DNA of 64,000 nt from Planctomycetota bacterium (GTDB taxonomy: Bacteria; Planctomycetota; UBA1135; GCA-002686595): contig JADJLZ010000005.1 in the NCBI GenBank assembly GCA_016709875.1, positions 310,001-374,000 of the forward strand, read 5' to 3'. Position 1 is the first letter of the stretch; every line of letters begins with the position of its first letter. Of the stretch, positions 46,482 to 56,682 are shown one piece after another. Position numbers and translations under genes: made by a program. The notes below the pieces were generated by a model that ran no database searches, had not been told where the DNA came from, and was given only the letters and a program-made list of their open reading frames with translations.

Positions 46482-47936
46482 ATGCCCCCCTCGACCACCA
46501 AGCCCGCGGCCGGCCTGGCCGCCCTCGCCGCGACCGCCCTGTGCGCCTGCTCGCATGCCCCCAAGGGGCCCAACGTGCTGCTGATCTCGATCGACAGCCT
46601 GCGCGCGGATCACCTCTCCTGCTACGGCTACCCGCGCGCCACCACTCCCGCGATCGACCGCATCGCCTCGGAGGGCATGCTCTTTGAGCAGCACATGAGC
46701 TCCTCTTCCTGGACGCTGCCGGGCCACGCCTCGCTCTTCACGGGACTGCCGGACTCGATCCACGGGGCCTTCGACACGGGCCACAAGCTGCCCGACGCTG
46801 CGCACACGCTGGCGGAGCGCTTTCAGGCGGCGGGCTACGCGACGCAGGGGTTCTTCGCGGGACCCTACCTGCACCCGGCTTTCGGCTTCGCACAGGGCTT
46901 CGACAGTTACCTCGACTGCGCCTCCTACGCATCCGAGCTGGACGCGAGCGCGATGCAGGACCCGCAGCAGAACAAGGAGCTCAACCAGAAGTCGCACAGC
47001 GACATCACCAACCCGACCGTCTACTCGGCCTGGCAGAAGTGGCTCGCGGGGCGCGGCGAGAAGCCTTTCTTCACCTTCCTGCACCTGTGGGACGTGCACT
47101 TCGACTACATCCCGCCGGCGCCCTTCGACAAGCAGTTCGATCCCGACTACCAGGGCAGCGTGACGGGCCGGAATTTCTTCAGCGACCCGAGCATCAACGC
47201 CTCGATGCCCGAGCGCGACAAACAGCACGTGATCTCGCTCTACGACGGCGAGATCGCCTGGACCGACTCGTTCGTCCAGAAGATCCGTGAGGACCTCGAG
47301 CGCGCGGGCCTGCTCGAGAACACGATCCTCGTGATCACCTCCGACCACGGCGAGGAGCTCTTCGACCACGGCGGCAAGGGCCACCGCATGACGCTCTACG
47401 ACGAAGTGATCCACATTCCGCTCGTCGTGCGCTACCCCGCGTCGCTGCCCAAGGGGGCGCGCATCCACGCACAGACCGCCAGCCTCGACGTGCTGCCGAC
47501 GCTGCTCGAGCTCGCGGGCCTGCCGGCCCCGACCGACGTGCTGGGCACGAGCCTCGCGCCCTTCGCGCACGATCCCGCGGCTGCGCACCCGCGCCGCGCG
47601 GTGAGCGAGCTCGCCAGCGTCGGGCGCAACATGCGCACGGTGCGCTCGCTGGAGTACAAGCTCTACGACGATGTCGCGCGCGACGCGCACTACTACTTCG
47701 ACCTCGCCCAGGACCCCCTCGAGAAGAGCGGCCTGACGGATTTCGAGACCGAGCTCGGCCAGCGCGCCGTCGCCGGCTACACGACCGAGGTGCAGCGCAT
47801 GGAGGCCTTCCTCAACGCGCACCCGCCCCAGGCGCAAGAGAGCGTGATCCCCGAGGGCGTCCGCGGTCAGCTCGAGCACTTCGGCTACACCGAGGGCGAG
47901 TCGAAGCAGCCTGCGAAGGCGCCGCCGCCGAAGTAG
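46482..47936 (+). CDS. sulfatase-like lipoprotein
   Basis: ATG 46482 opens a lipoprotein signal (LAALAATALCACS). The 484-residue product has ISIDSLRADHLSCYGY, SSSSWTLPGHASLFTG (Thr at the nucleophile position, His three residues on), FFTFLHLWDVHFDYIPP, VITSDHGEELFDHGGKGH and HIPLVVRYPASL. It is the closest of the four cluster members to classical sulfatases but also lacks the C/S-x-P-S-R signature. It may act as a phosphodiesterase or phosphatase on envelope polymers. The C-terminus carries a short Pro/Lys tail. Confidence 0.85.
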   Translation: MPPSTTKPAAGLAALAATALCACSHAPKGPNVLLISIDSLRADHLSCYGYPRATTPAIDRIASEGMLFEQHMSSSSWTLPGHASLFTGLPDSIHGAFDTGHKLPDAAHTLAERFQAAGYATQGFFAGPYLHPAFGFAQGFDSYLDCASYASELDASAMQDPQQNKELNQKSHSDITNPTVYSAWQKWLAGRGEKPFFTFLHLWDVHFDYIPPAPFDKQFDPDYQGSVTGRNFFSDPSINASMPERDKQHVISLYDGEIAWTDSFVQKIREDLERAGLLENTILVITSDHGEELFDHGGKGHRMTLYDEVIHIPLVVRYPASLPKGARIHAQTASLDVLPTLLELAGLPAPTDVLGTSLAPFAHDPAAAHPRRAVSELASVGRNMRTVRSLEYKLYDDVARDAHYYFDLAQDPLEKSGLTDFETELGQRAVAGYTTEVQRMEAFLNAHPPQAQESVIPEGVRGQLEHFGYTEGESKQPAKAPPPK

Positions 47937-47956
47937 CGTGCGCCTCGTGAACGAGC

Positions 47957-47990
47957 GCAGGGCGACAGCGCTCGCGCGCTGCCGCCCTGC
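47957..47990. other. GC-rich hairpin between convergent genes
   Basis: GCAGGGCG (47957-47964) pairs with CGCCCTGC (47983-47990), and AGCGC pairs with GCGCT inside. It lies in the 107-base spacer between two converging genes and could stop both transcripts, but no T-run is present. Confidence 0.4.
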
Positions 47991-48043
47991 TGTGGATCGT
48001 GGAGACGGCCCCACGCGGGGGTCGCCTCCTCACTCGCGAAGGG

Positions 48044-51000
48044 TCACGGCACCCAGATCACGCTCACGCCGTTGGTCCCGTTGGTTCCGGTTCCACACGG
48101 GCCCGCCAAGTTGCGGTAGATGCCCTGGTAGTAGCGCGTGGCGCCGGTCGGCGGGACCAGACCCATCGTCGAGATCGGCAAGTCCGGACCGCTCGGGATC
48201 AGGATCGAACCGCTCGCTCCGCTGTTGCGGACGCCCAGTCGCCGCAAGTTGGTGTTGACGCACAGGAGGCCGTCCCCAAGCTGCGTGCCGAAGCCCGCGA
48301 CCTGCGCGATGTCGCCCTGGACGAGGACGCAGAACTTGTTCGGCGGCAGGTTCGAGAGCGAGAGCAGGAGCTGGTCCGAGCTGACCGAAGTCGAGCCCGA
48401 GCCGAGCATCGTGGCGCCCACGCTCGTCGAATTGATGCAGCCGGACTGGGTTCCGATCGGCACGTTGTTGGAGCACGGGCAGTCGGGTCCGCCGTTGGCG
48501 GAGCCATCGCCGAAGCAGTAGGGCGTGCCGCCGTTGAGTTCGCACTCGTCGGGGATGCCGTTGAAGTTGGCGTCCGAGCTCCCGCCGCCGCCGACGTCGC
48601 AGCTATCCGGGATGCCGTTGTTGTTGCAGTCGGGAGCTCCACCGAGGATCGCGCACACGTCGCCGACGCCGTCGCCGTCGCAGTCTGCCTGATCCGGGTT
48701 GGAGGCCGAGACGCAGTTGTCGCAGACGTCACCGAACCCATCCATGTCCTGGTCCGCTTGCGACGGATTGGAAACGGTGGGGCAGTTGTCCTGGCAGTCC
48801 GCGAAGCCGTCGCCGTCGGTGTCGGTGTCCGGCGTTCCGCAACCGCAGGCACCCGGTGCGACCTTCAGCGGGTCGTTCGGGCATCCGTCGTTGCAGTCGG
48901 CCGTGCCGTCGCCATCGGTGTCGGTGTCGGGTGTACCGCAGCCGCAGGCTCCCGGCGCGACCTTGAGCGGGTCACTCGGGCAACCGTCGTTGCAGTCGAC
49001 CGTACCGTCACCGTCGCTGTCGGCATCCGAGACACCGCAGCCGCAGATTCCCGGCGCGACCTTGAGCGGGTCACTCGGGCAACCGTCGTTGCAGTCGACC
49101 GTACCGTCACCGTCGCTGTCGGCATCCGAGACACCGCAGCCGCAGATCCCCGGCGCGACCTTGAGCGGGTCACTCGGGCAACCGTCGTTGCAGTCGACCG
49201 TACCGTCGCCGTCGCTGTCGGCATCCGAGACACCGCAGCCGCAGATCCCCGGCGTGATCTTGGCCGGGTCGTTCGGGCAGCCGTCGTTGCAGTCGGCGGT
49301 GCCGTCTCCGTCGGTGTCCGTGTCGGGCACGCCACAGCCGCAAGTGCCCGGCGCGATCTTGGCCGGGTCGAGCGGGCAGCCGTCGCATGCATCGGCGACA
49401 CCGTCCGCATCCGCGTCCGGCAACGACCAGGTGAGCGTGAAGTTGCCCATCGGCGCGGAGCTGATCGCCGCCGCCACACGAATCTTGTAGGTGACTCCCG
49501 CCGTGACGGCGACCGTCACCGACGAACCAGGCGAGCAGCCCACGGCACCGTTGTCGTTGCACGCGCCTACGACCTGGTTCGAGGTCGTGAGGTCCGCACA
49601 GGCCAGGTGCACGGAGAGCAGCGTGTCGAAGCTGCCGCAGGTCGTGAAGGTGGCGTCGCCTCCGCAGGGAGCCGTCCACTCGTACCAGACGTCGAACATG
49701 CTGTAGCTCGGGTTGCACGAGGGGTTCGCCGAGGTCGCCGTGTTGTTGAGCGCCGTGGCGCCGAACGTGGTCCCCGGGATCGAGCCACTGACGCCGCTGA
49801 TCGGCGTCGCTGTCCCGCAGTCGTCGTTCGCGGGCGTCGGATTCCCGTTGACCGAGAGCGTGAAGGCTCCTGTCGTCGTCAGGAACGGGGTCACGAGGAT
49901 GTAGTAGGGGACACCGGCGAACGCGTGCCAGGCGGCCTTCGACTGGAAGGGCGAGCCCTGGGCATCGTCGTTCGCGGTGACGCAGGTGAGCGCGCCGCAG
50001 CCGCCGCTGCCGTCGTAGATGAACAGACGCGTGTCGAAGGCCGACAGCAGCGTGTCCGCGGTCAGCGTCTGGTCGATCGGCGACACGACCGTGTACCACA
50101 CGCCGGGCGATGTGCCGAGCGTGAAGGACTGCGAGCCGCCGGGCAGCGGACCCGCGCATGCGGGCGGTGCCGGCACCTCGACCGTAGCGCTGACCGTCGT
50201 GCCGTTCGTGACCGAGGGCACGCCGACCAGGATTGCACCCGAACACGCGTCGTTCGTGAGCGGTGCGACGAAATCGATCGTCATCCCGTAGGGGAGTGTG
50301 GGCACGGCGGTCGGGCTCCACATGCCGACCAGGATCCAGTACTGCGTGCCGGCCGTGACCGGGACGCCCAGCGTGTTGGGGTCCGAGCACGCGATCTGCG
50401 TCAGGTTGCCGCAGCCGCCAGTGAAGACCGCCATGAAGGTGTCGTTCACGGAGGTCTGCGTCAGGCTGAGGTTGCCACTCGCCACCGCCGTGTAGGTGAA
50501 CCACACGCCGCGGTTCGAGGTCGTGCCCGTGCTCGAGTTGCAGCTCACGTCGAGGTCGTCGGTGGCGGTCGGGCCATTGCACTCGCTCGACGGCGCGATG
50601 TAGGGCGTGCTCGTGACCACCACAGCTCCCGCACAAGTGTCATTCGCGGGCGGGGGTTGCACGACCACGAGCGTGAACGCGCCGCCCGCGGCACCCGCGC
50701 CCTTCGACGCGAGGCGGACGCGGTACGAGTTCGAACTCACGAGCGAAGTCGTGAGGCTCGACTGCAGTCCGCAGCTGTCGTCGTCGCAGGCGACGAGGTT
50801 GCCGCCGCAGGCGTCGTAGACTTCGATCACCGTGTCCTGCGTGGTGTTGACGCAGGTGCTGAAGCTCCAACTGCCGCTGATCGAGGGCTGGAAGGCAAAC
50901 CACACGTCCTTGTCGCACGGCACGCCGCAGGCGGTCGAGCCGCCGTCGAGCGTGGCGAGCGCGTTGGTGCCGGAGATGCCGGTGGGGCCCGTGCCCAGCA

Positions 51001-52483
51001 CCGGGAGCGCCGTCGCCGTCGCGCAGAAATCGTTCGCGGGCGGAGAGCAGGTGCTCACGCCGACCGGGCTGAAGAGCTTGGCGACGTTGCCGGCCTGGAA
51101 ATCGGCCTGCGGGATGTTGTTGCCGATCGTCCCGGAGAGGTCCTCGATGCCAGCATTCGCCGTCACTGCCGCCACGCTGCTGATCGTGCCGTAGCGGAAC
51201 TCGATGGCACCCGTGTCCTGGTACAGGATCGCCTCGAAGGTGAGGTTGTCAGGCGTTACCGTGCCCGCGTTGAAGGTCGAGACCTTGTTCCACTGCACGA
51301 TGAAGCGGTTGGGGCTCGACTTCTGCTCCGTGTAGACGTGCGCGCCCGCAACGAGCGTTGTGCGCACGACGAGGTCGTCCCACAGCGGGGCGACCATCTC
51401 GTTCGGCAGCGCGCCGCCGCTGGGGAGCGCGAGGTTGCCGCGCATCTGCGCGGAGGACGCGCCGCCGGCGGCCGGCAGGAAGGCCAGGTAGCCGTTCGAG
51501 TTGATCGTCACCTGGTTGCGCAGCTTCCCGAACATCGGGAACGCCGGCGAGATCGTCATGGCGGCCGCAGCGGTGTCGTCCGCGTTGTCGAGCGCCGCGA
51601 GCGGCGTGCCGGTCGTCGAAATGTCGTCGAACGCATTGGCGGGGGTCGCCGGGCCCGTGTAGGCGGCGTTGCCGCAGAACGTGAAGTCGCCCTGGTAGGA
51701 GCCCGTGCAGGTGCCCGCGTCGACATAGCTGCAGCTGACGCCGTTGCAGCAGGCGCCCGTGGGCGTGCAGCTGAAGGTCGGCGAGGCCGAGTTGCGCGGC
51801 GCTGCGGGCGCCGGCGCGAGGAAGTCGACGGCGTTGTCCTGCGTGTCCTGACAACCGTTGTTCGCACGGAAGATCGCGAGCGCCACCGTGCCCGCGCCCG
51901 GCGTGCCACCGCTGCCCTCGAAGCCGTTCGGCCCGACTGCGGGCGTCGTCTGGCCATAGCCGACGAAGTCGATCACGCCGCTCGCGCCCTGGAGGAAGAA
52001 CGACGAGGTTGCGAGTGTCGTCTGGTTGCCGACGAGCGCGACCTTGCCCGTGCCGGAAGCGAGGTCCGTGTTCGTCGTCGAGACGAAGTCGGGAGTCGGC
52101 AGCGCAGCGCCGATCGTGCCCGACGTGGTCATCTGCACGAGGAAGTAGCCACCCGGCGCGATCGAACCCGCGGTCAGGTTCGTCTTGGTCCAGGCCACGC
52201 CCGTGGACGTGGCCGCTTGCAGCGACCAGCCGACGACGCTCACCGGCGTGCTGCCGCGGTTGTACAACTCGACGTAGTCGCGATTGAACGCCGACCCCGT
52301 GGCATTGCTGCCGCTGTAGATCTGGCTGATCACGACCTGCTGCGCCCATGCTCGCCCACCGGCGAGTGCGACGAGCGCGAAGGCTCCCATCCTGAGCGGG
52401 AATCTTCGCCTTGCGCGAAGCGCGGAGTCATTCGGGTTTGAAAGGAGAACGGAGAGGACACGACCAAAGAAACCTGAGGTCAT
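48044..52483 (-). CDS. large secreted surface protein with lamin-tail, Cys-rich and thrombospondin-3 repeats
   Basis: ATG 52483 (MTSGFFGRVLSVLL) precedes a long signal region (ALVALAGGRAWAQ). The 1479-residue product has, in order: a lamin-tail domain (ISQIYSGSNATGSAFNRDYV); a Cys-rich segment (CCNGVSCSYVDAG); a region with WDDLVVRTTL like nidogen or fibronectin-linked folds; four related blocks beginning PANDFC, PANDTC, TNDACS and PANDDC, of pre-peptidase C-terminal type; a tandem array of calcium-binding thrombospondin-3 repeats (DSDGDGTVDCNDGCPSDP); and the Cys-rich CFGDG/CPC module at the end (YCFGDGSANGG, CPCSN, GDGLLC, RYYQGIYRN). Adhesion or matrix roles are likely. It has its own promoter region of 228 bases upstream. 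Confidence 0.85.
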   Translation of the reverse strand: MTSGFFGRVLSVLLSNPNDSALRARRRFPLRMGAFALVALAGGRAWAQQVVISQIYSGSNATGSAFNRDYVELYNRGSTPVSVVGWSLQAATSTGVAWTKTNLTAGSIAPGGYFLVQMTTSGTIGAALPTPDFVSTTNTDLASGTGKVALVGNQTTLATSSFFLQGASGVIDFVGYGQTTPAVGPNGFEGSGGTPGAGTVALAIFRANNGCQDTQDNAVDFLAPAPAAPRNSASPTFSCTPTGACCNGVSCSYVDAGTCTGSYQGDFTFCGNAAYTGPATPANAFDDISTTGTPLAALDNADDTAAAAMTISPAFPMFGKLRNQVTINSNGYLAFLPAAGGASSAQMRGNLALPSGGALPNEMVAPLWDDLVVRTTLVAGAHVYTEQKSSPNRFIVQWNKVSTFNAGTVTPDNLTFEAILYQDTGAIEFRYGTISSVAAVTANAGIEDLSGTIGNNIPQADFQAGNVAKLFSPVGVSTCSPPANDFCATATALPVLGTGPTGISGTNALATLDGGSTACGVPCDKDVWFAFQPSISGSWSFSTCVNTTQDTVIEVYDACGGNLVACDDDSCGLQSSLTTSLVSSNSYRVRLASKGAGAAGGAFTLVVVQPPPANDTCAGAVVVTSTPYIAPSSECNGPTATDDLDVSCNSSTGTTSNRGVWFTYTAVASGNLSLTQTSVNDTFMAVFTGGCGNLTQIACSDPNTLGVPVTAGTQYWILVGMWSPTAVPTLPYGMTIDFVAPLTNDACSGAILVGVPSVTNGTTVSATVEVPAPPACAGPLPGGSQSFTLGTSPGVWYTVVSPIDQTLTADTLLSAFDTRLFIYDGSGGCGALTCVTANDDAQGSPFQSKAAWHAFAGVPYYILVTPFLTTTGAFTLSVNGNPTPANDDCGTATPISGVSGSIPGTTFGATALNNTATSANPSCNPSYSMFDVWYEWTAPCGGDATFTTCGSFDTLLSVHLACADLTTSNQVVGACNDNGAVGCSPGSSVTVAVTAGVTYKIRVAAAISSAPMGNFTLTWSLPDADADGVADACDGCPLDPAKIAPGTCGCGVPDTDTDGDGTADCNDGCPNDPAKITPGICGCGVSDADSDGDGTVDCNDGCPSDPLKVAPGICGCGVSDADSDGDGTVDCNDGCPSDPLKVAPGICGCGVSDADSDGDGTVDCNDGCPSDPLKVAPGACGCGTPDTDTDGDGTADCNDGCPNDPLKVAPGACGCGTPDTDTDGDGFADCQDNCPTVSNPSQADQDMDGFGDVCDNCVSASNPDQADCDGDGVGDVCAILGGAPDCNNNGIPDSCDVGGGGSSDANFNGIPDECELNGGTPYCFGDGSANGGPDCPCSNNVPIGTQSGCINSTSVGATMLGSGSTSVSSDQLLLSLSNLPPNKFCVLVQGDIAQVAGFGTQLGDGLLCVNTNLRRLGVRNSGASGSILIPSGPDLPISTMGLVPPTGATRYYQGIYRNLAGPCGTGTNGTNGVSVIWVP
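48759..49430 (-). repeat. 99-bp tandem repeats encoding thrombospondin-3 units
   Basis: Units start at 48858, 48957, 49056, 49155 and 49254, each 99 bases, and degenerate copies flank them on both sides. Each encodes 33 residues around DGDGT-x-DC-x-DGCP and an invariant CGCG. The three central copies are almost identical, so recent expansion is likely. Confidence 0.9.
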
Positions 52484-52711
52484 AGAAGTCCGACTCTCTA
52501 GTTGCCAAGCAACGAGCTGCGCGCAGATCCTGATCCTGCCGCGCGACGACTGTGGGGTGTGGGGGATTGGAATCCGGTTGTGCCGAACGCCGCGGGAATT
52601 CTCAGCGGCATTTCGGATACCCGCAAGGGGGGGCGTAGACGCCACGAGCGCGCATGCATCCAGGGTGGCTGGCGCTATGCTTTTGGGGGGATCCCCCCCC
52701 TTCCTCCCCCT

Positions 52712-53194
52712 ATGCGGCGCACGCTCCTGACGGTCCTCCTGTTGCTCACCGCCGGCCTCGGCGGATCCCTGTACTGGATGCGTGCGCGCGAGGGAGAGCC
52801 GAATCCGGAGCCGGGGCAACGCGCCCCTGATGCGCGCGCGAGCGACCTCGAATCGAAAAGTCGCGAGCCGCTCGAGGCCGACAGAACCACGCGCGTCGAT
52901 CTTTCGCCGACGCCCGAGTCCGCGCCTGCACCCGTCGTGGCAGAGGCGCCCGAACAGGTTCCTGCGCACTCCGAACCGAAAGCCGGTGCGGGAGTCGACG
53001 CAATCTTCGGAGGCAACGCCGCCTTCGAGGACTTCTACGCGAAGGTCTCCGGTGATGATCGCAAGGCGCGGCTCGAGCAACTCGACGCAGCGCTCGATGG
53101 CTATCTCGGCGATCCTGTCGAGCGCGGCGAGTTCGAGAAGTACGTGGCGTTGAAGACCGAGGCGGAGTGGCTGCGCGTCCATTCCGACGGCTAG
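52712..53194 (+). CDS. small membrane-anchored protein of unknown function
   Basis: ATG 52712 starts a 160-residue protein with one N-terminal membrane helix (LLTVLLLLTAGLGGSLYWM), a long Pro/Glu/Ser linker, and a short helical C-terminus (AAFEDFYAKVSGDDRKARL). No family is recognised. It stands alone between the large surface protein (divergent) and the PilZ gene. The region just before it holds a perfect GGGGGGATCCCCCC palindrome (52685-52698). The 228-base spacer to the divergent gene otherwise shows nothing definite. Confidence 0.6.
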   Translation: MRRTLLTVLLLLTAGLGGSLYWMRAREGEPNPEPGQRAPDARASDLESKSREPLEADRTTRVDLSPTPESAPAPVVAEAPEQVPAHSEPKAGAGVDAIFGGNAAFEDFYAKVSGDDRKARLEQLDAALDGYLGDPVERGEFEKYVALKTEAEWLRVHSDG

Positions 53195-53338
53195 CACCTC
53201 CCGGCAGCGGGCCGGTCCGGAAAGAACTTCCCTGATCGCCCAGCTCATGCACCAAGGTGAGTGCCGCGCCGGTCAAGTCTTGCCGGGTGCGCGTCGACGA
53301 TGGGAAAGCCGCGCGCACCCCAGTATCTGGAGACCCTC

Positions 53339-53623
53339 ATGAAGCCTGAAGACTCCACGCAGATCAGCGCCACAGCGAGAGACCGCCGCATCGACCAGCG
53401 GCGCCGCACGGCCGGCAAGGTCCAGCTTTCGATCGATGCGACCTCGCTCGCGGGCGAGATGGACAACGTCTCGCAGAGCGGTGTGCTGTTCTTCACCGAC
53501 GCGGACTTGCACGTGACCGTGCAATTCGAATCGGACGGCAAGCAGGTCGTGCGCGCCGGCCGCCTCGTGCGCGCGCAGCGCGTACGCGCCGATCACGTCG
53601 GCTGGGCGATCGAGTTCGACTGA
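53339..53623 (+). CDS. PilZ-domain protein
   Basis: ATG 53339 follows GGAG (53329-53332). The 94-residue protein has the PilZ pattern: an Arg-rich switch (RDRRIDQRRRTAGKVQ) and a later N-x-S-x-x-G motif (NVSQSGVLFF), with the beta-barrel strands between. PilZ domains bind cyclic di-GMP. The usual Asp in D/N-x-S-x-x-G is Asn here, which is an accepted variant. It ends 20 bases before the convergent complex I operon. Confidence 0.8.
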   Translation: MKPEDSTQISATARDRRIDQRRRTAGKVQLSIDATSLAGEMDNVSQSGVLFFTDADLHVTVQFESDGKQVVRAGRLVRAQRVRADHVGWAIEFD

Positions 53624-53643
53624 GAAGCGGGCGCGAGGCGCGC

Positions 53644-55103
<1,460 letters not shown>

Positions 55104-55107
<4 letters not shown>

Positions 55108-56660
55108 CGGCGGTCGGGCTCCGTGGGCAGTGCGGCGGTCGAGGGCGCGTGCGCGCCGGCGGCCAGCGCCACGCGCGTCTCCTGCATGCGCTTCACCAGC
55201 GCGTCGATCGACGCGTCGGTGCGCGAGAGGAAGGTGTTCGGCGCGAAGCCGATCCAGAAGCACAGCACGACGATCGGCACCATCAGGCCGACTTCGCGCA
55301 GGTTGAGGTCGGAGAGGCGCTTGTTCTCGGCGTGCACCAGCGGCCCGTAGAGCAGCTTGCGCGTCGCCATCAGCAGGTAGATCGCGCCGAAGATCACGCC
55401 CGTCACGGCGACACCCGCGATCCAGGGCTGCGACTGGAAGCTGCCGAGCAGGATCAGGTATTCGCCGACGAAGCCGTTCAGGCCGGGCAATCCGACGCTG
55501 GAGAGCACCGCGAGGGTGAAGAACAGCGCGAAGAGCGGCATCACGCTCGCGATGCCGCCGTACTGGTCGAGCATGCGCGTGTGGCGGCGCTCGTAGATCA
55601 TGCCGATCAGGAGGAACAACAGGCCCGTCGAGAGGCCGTGGTTGACCATCTGCAGCACGCCGCCGCGCAGGCCTGCCTGCGTGAAGGCGAACAGCCCCAT
55701 CAGCACGTAGCCCAGGTGGCTGACCGAGGAGCAGGCCACGAGGCGCTTCACGTCGAACTGCGCCATCGCGAGGAAGGCGCCGTACACGATGCCGGCCGCG
55801 CCGAGCACCATCATGATCGGTGCCGCCTGGATCGCGGCCGCGGGGAACATCGCGATGCAGAAGCGCAGCAGGCCGTAGGTGCCCATCTTGAGCAGCACAC
55901 CGGCCAGGATCACCGAGCCCGAGGTCGGCGCCTCGGTGTGCGCGTCGGGCAGCCAGGTGTGGAAGGGCATCGCCGGCACCTTGATCAGGAAGGCCAGGGC
56001 GAAGGCCCAGAAGATCCAGGTCTGGCGCGTGCTGTCGAGCGAGCTGGCGTACTCGGTGAGCTTGGCCACGTCCGCGGTCTTCAGCTGGTAGATCAGCAGG
56101 ATGACGCCGACCATCATCACCAGCGAGCCCGCCAGCGTGTAGAGGAAGAACTTGATCGTCGCGTACAGGCGCCGCTCGCCGCCCCAGATGCCGAGCATGA
56201 AGTACAGCGGGACGAGCGTGATCTCCCAGAACACGTAGAAGAGCACGAGGTCGAGCGCGAGGAACACGCCGAGCATCCCGCTCTGCATGATCAGCAGCCA
56301 GACCATGAACTCCTTCACGCGCGTCGTGATGTGGCCCCAGGTCGAGAGCATCACGATCGGTCCGAGCAGTGCGGTCAGGCCGATCATCAGCACCGACAAG
56401 CCGTCGATGCCGAGCCTGAAGTGCACCGGCACGCTGGAACCGCCGCCCGAGGGCAGCGCGAACCAGGGGATGTCGACGACGTGCTGGTAGGCGGCGCTCG
56501 AGCCGTCGAAGTCCAGGCACACCTGGAGTCCGATAAAGCACACCGCGAGCAGTGTCGCCAGCGTGATGCCGCGCTGCAGGGCGACCGCTTCGCGCGGCGT
56601 GAACGCCACGACCAGCGCCCCAAGGAGCGGCAGGAAGACGAGCAGGGTCAGGGAATCCAT
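55104..56660 (-). CDS. nuoM: NADH-quinone oxidoreductase subunit M
   Basis: The 518-residue protein has the NuoM hallmarks: LVLFYVFWEITLVPLYFMLG (with the conserved Glu), AFLIKVPAMPFHTWLPDAHT (conserved Lys and His), ACSSVSHLGYVLMGLFAF and VNHGLSTGLLFLLIGMIYER. It is the second proton-pumping subunit. A Pro/Ala-rich C-terminal extension follows the last helix. It is coupled to nuoN by an ATGA overlap and separated by 22 bases from nuoL. Confidence 0.95.
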
Positions 56661-56682
56661 CAGTGGGGGGCTCGTGTGGGGC

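Noticed and set aside
38630..47936. Classical formylglycine sulfatases
   Set aside because: The C/S-x-P-S-R signature is absent in all three sulfatase-like members; Thr stands at the nucleophile position.
47957..47990. Intrinsic terminator
   Set aside because: Good stem but no T-run on either side; kept only as a hairpin of uncertain role.
48759..49430. CRISPR-like periodicity
   Set aside because: Units are contiguous without spacers, 99 bases long and in frame as thrombospondin-3 repeats.
47999..52441. Antisense frame of 1480 codons opposite the large surface protein
   Set aside because: The minus strand has clear domains and a signal peptide; the plus frame has only Arg/Ala/Val repeats derived from them.
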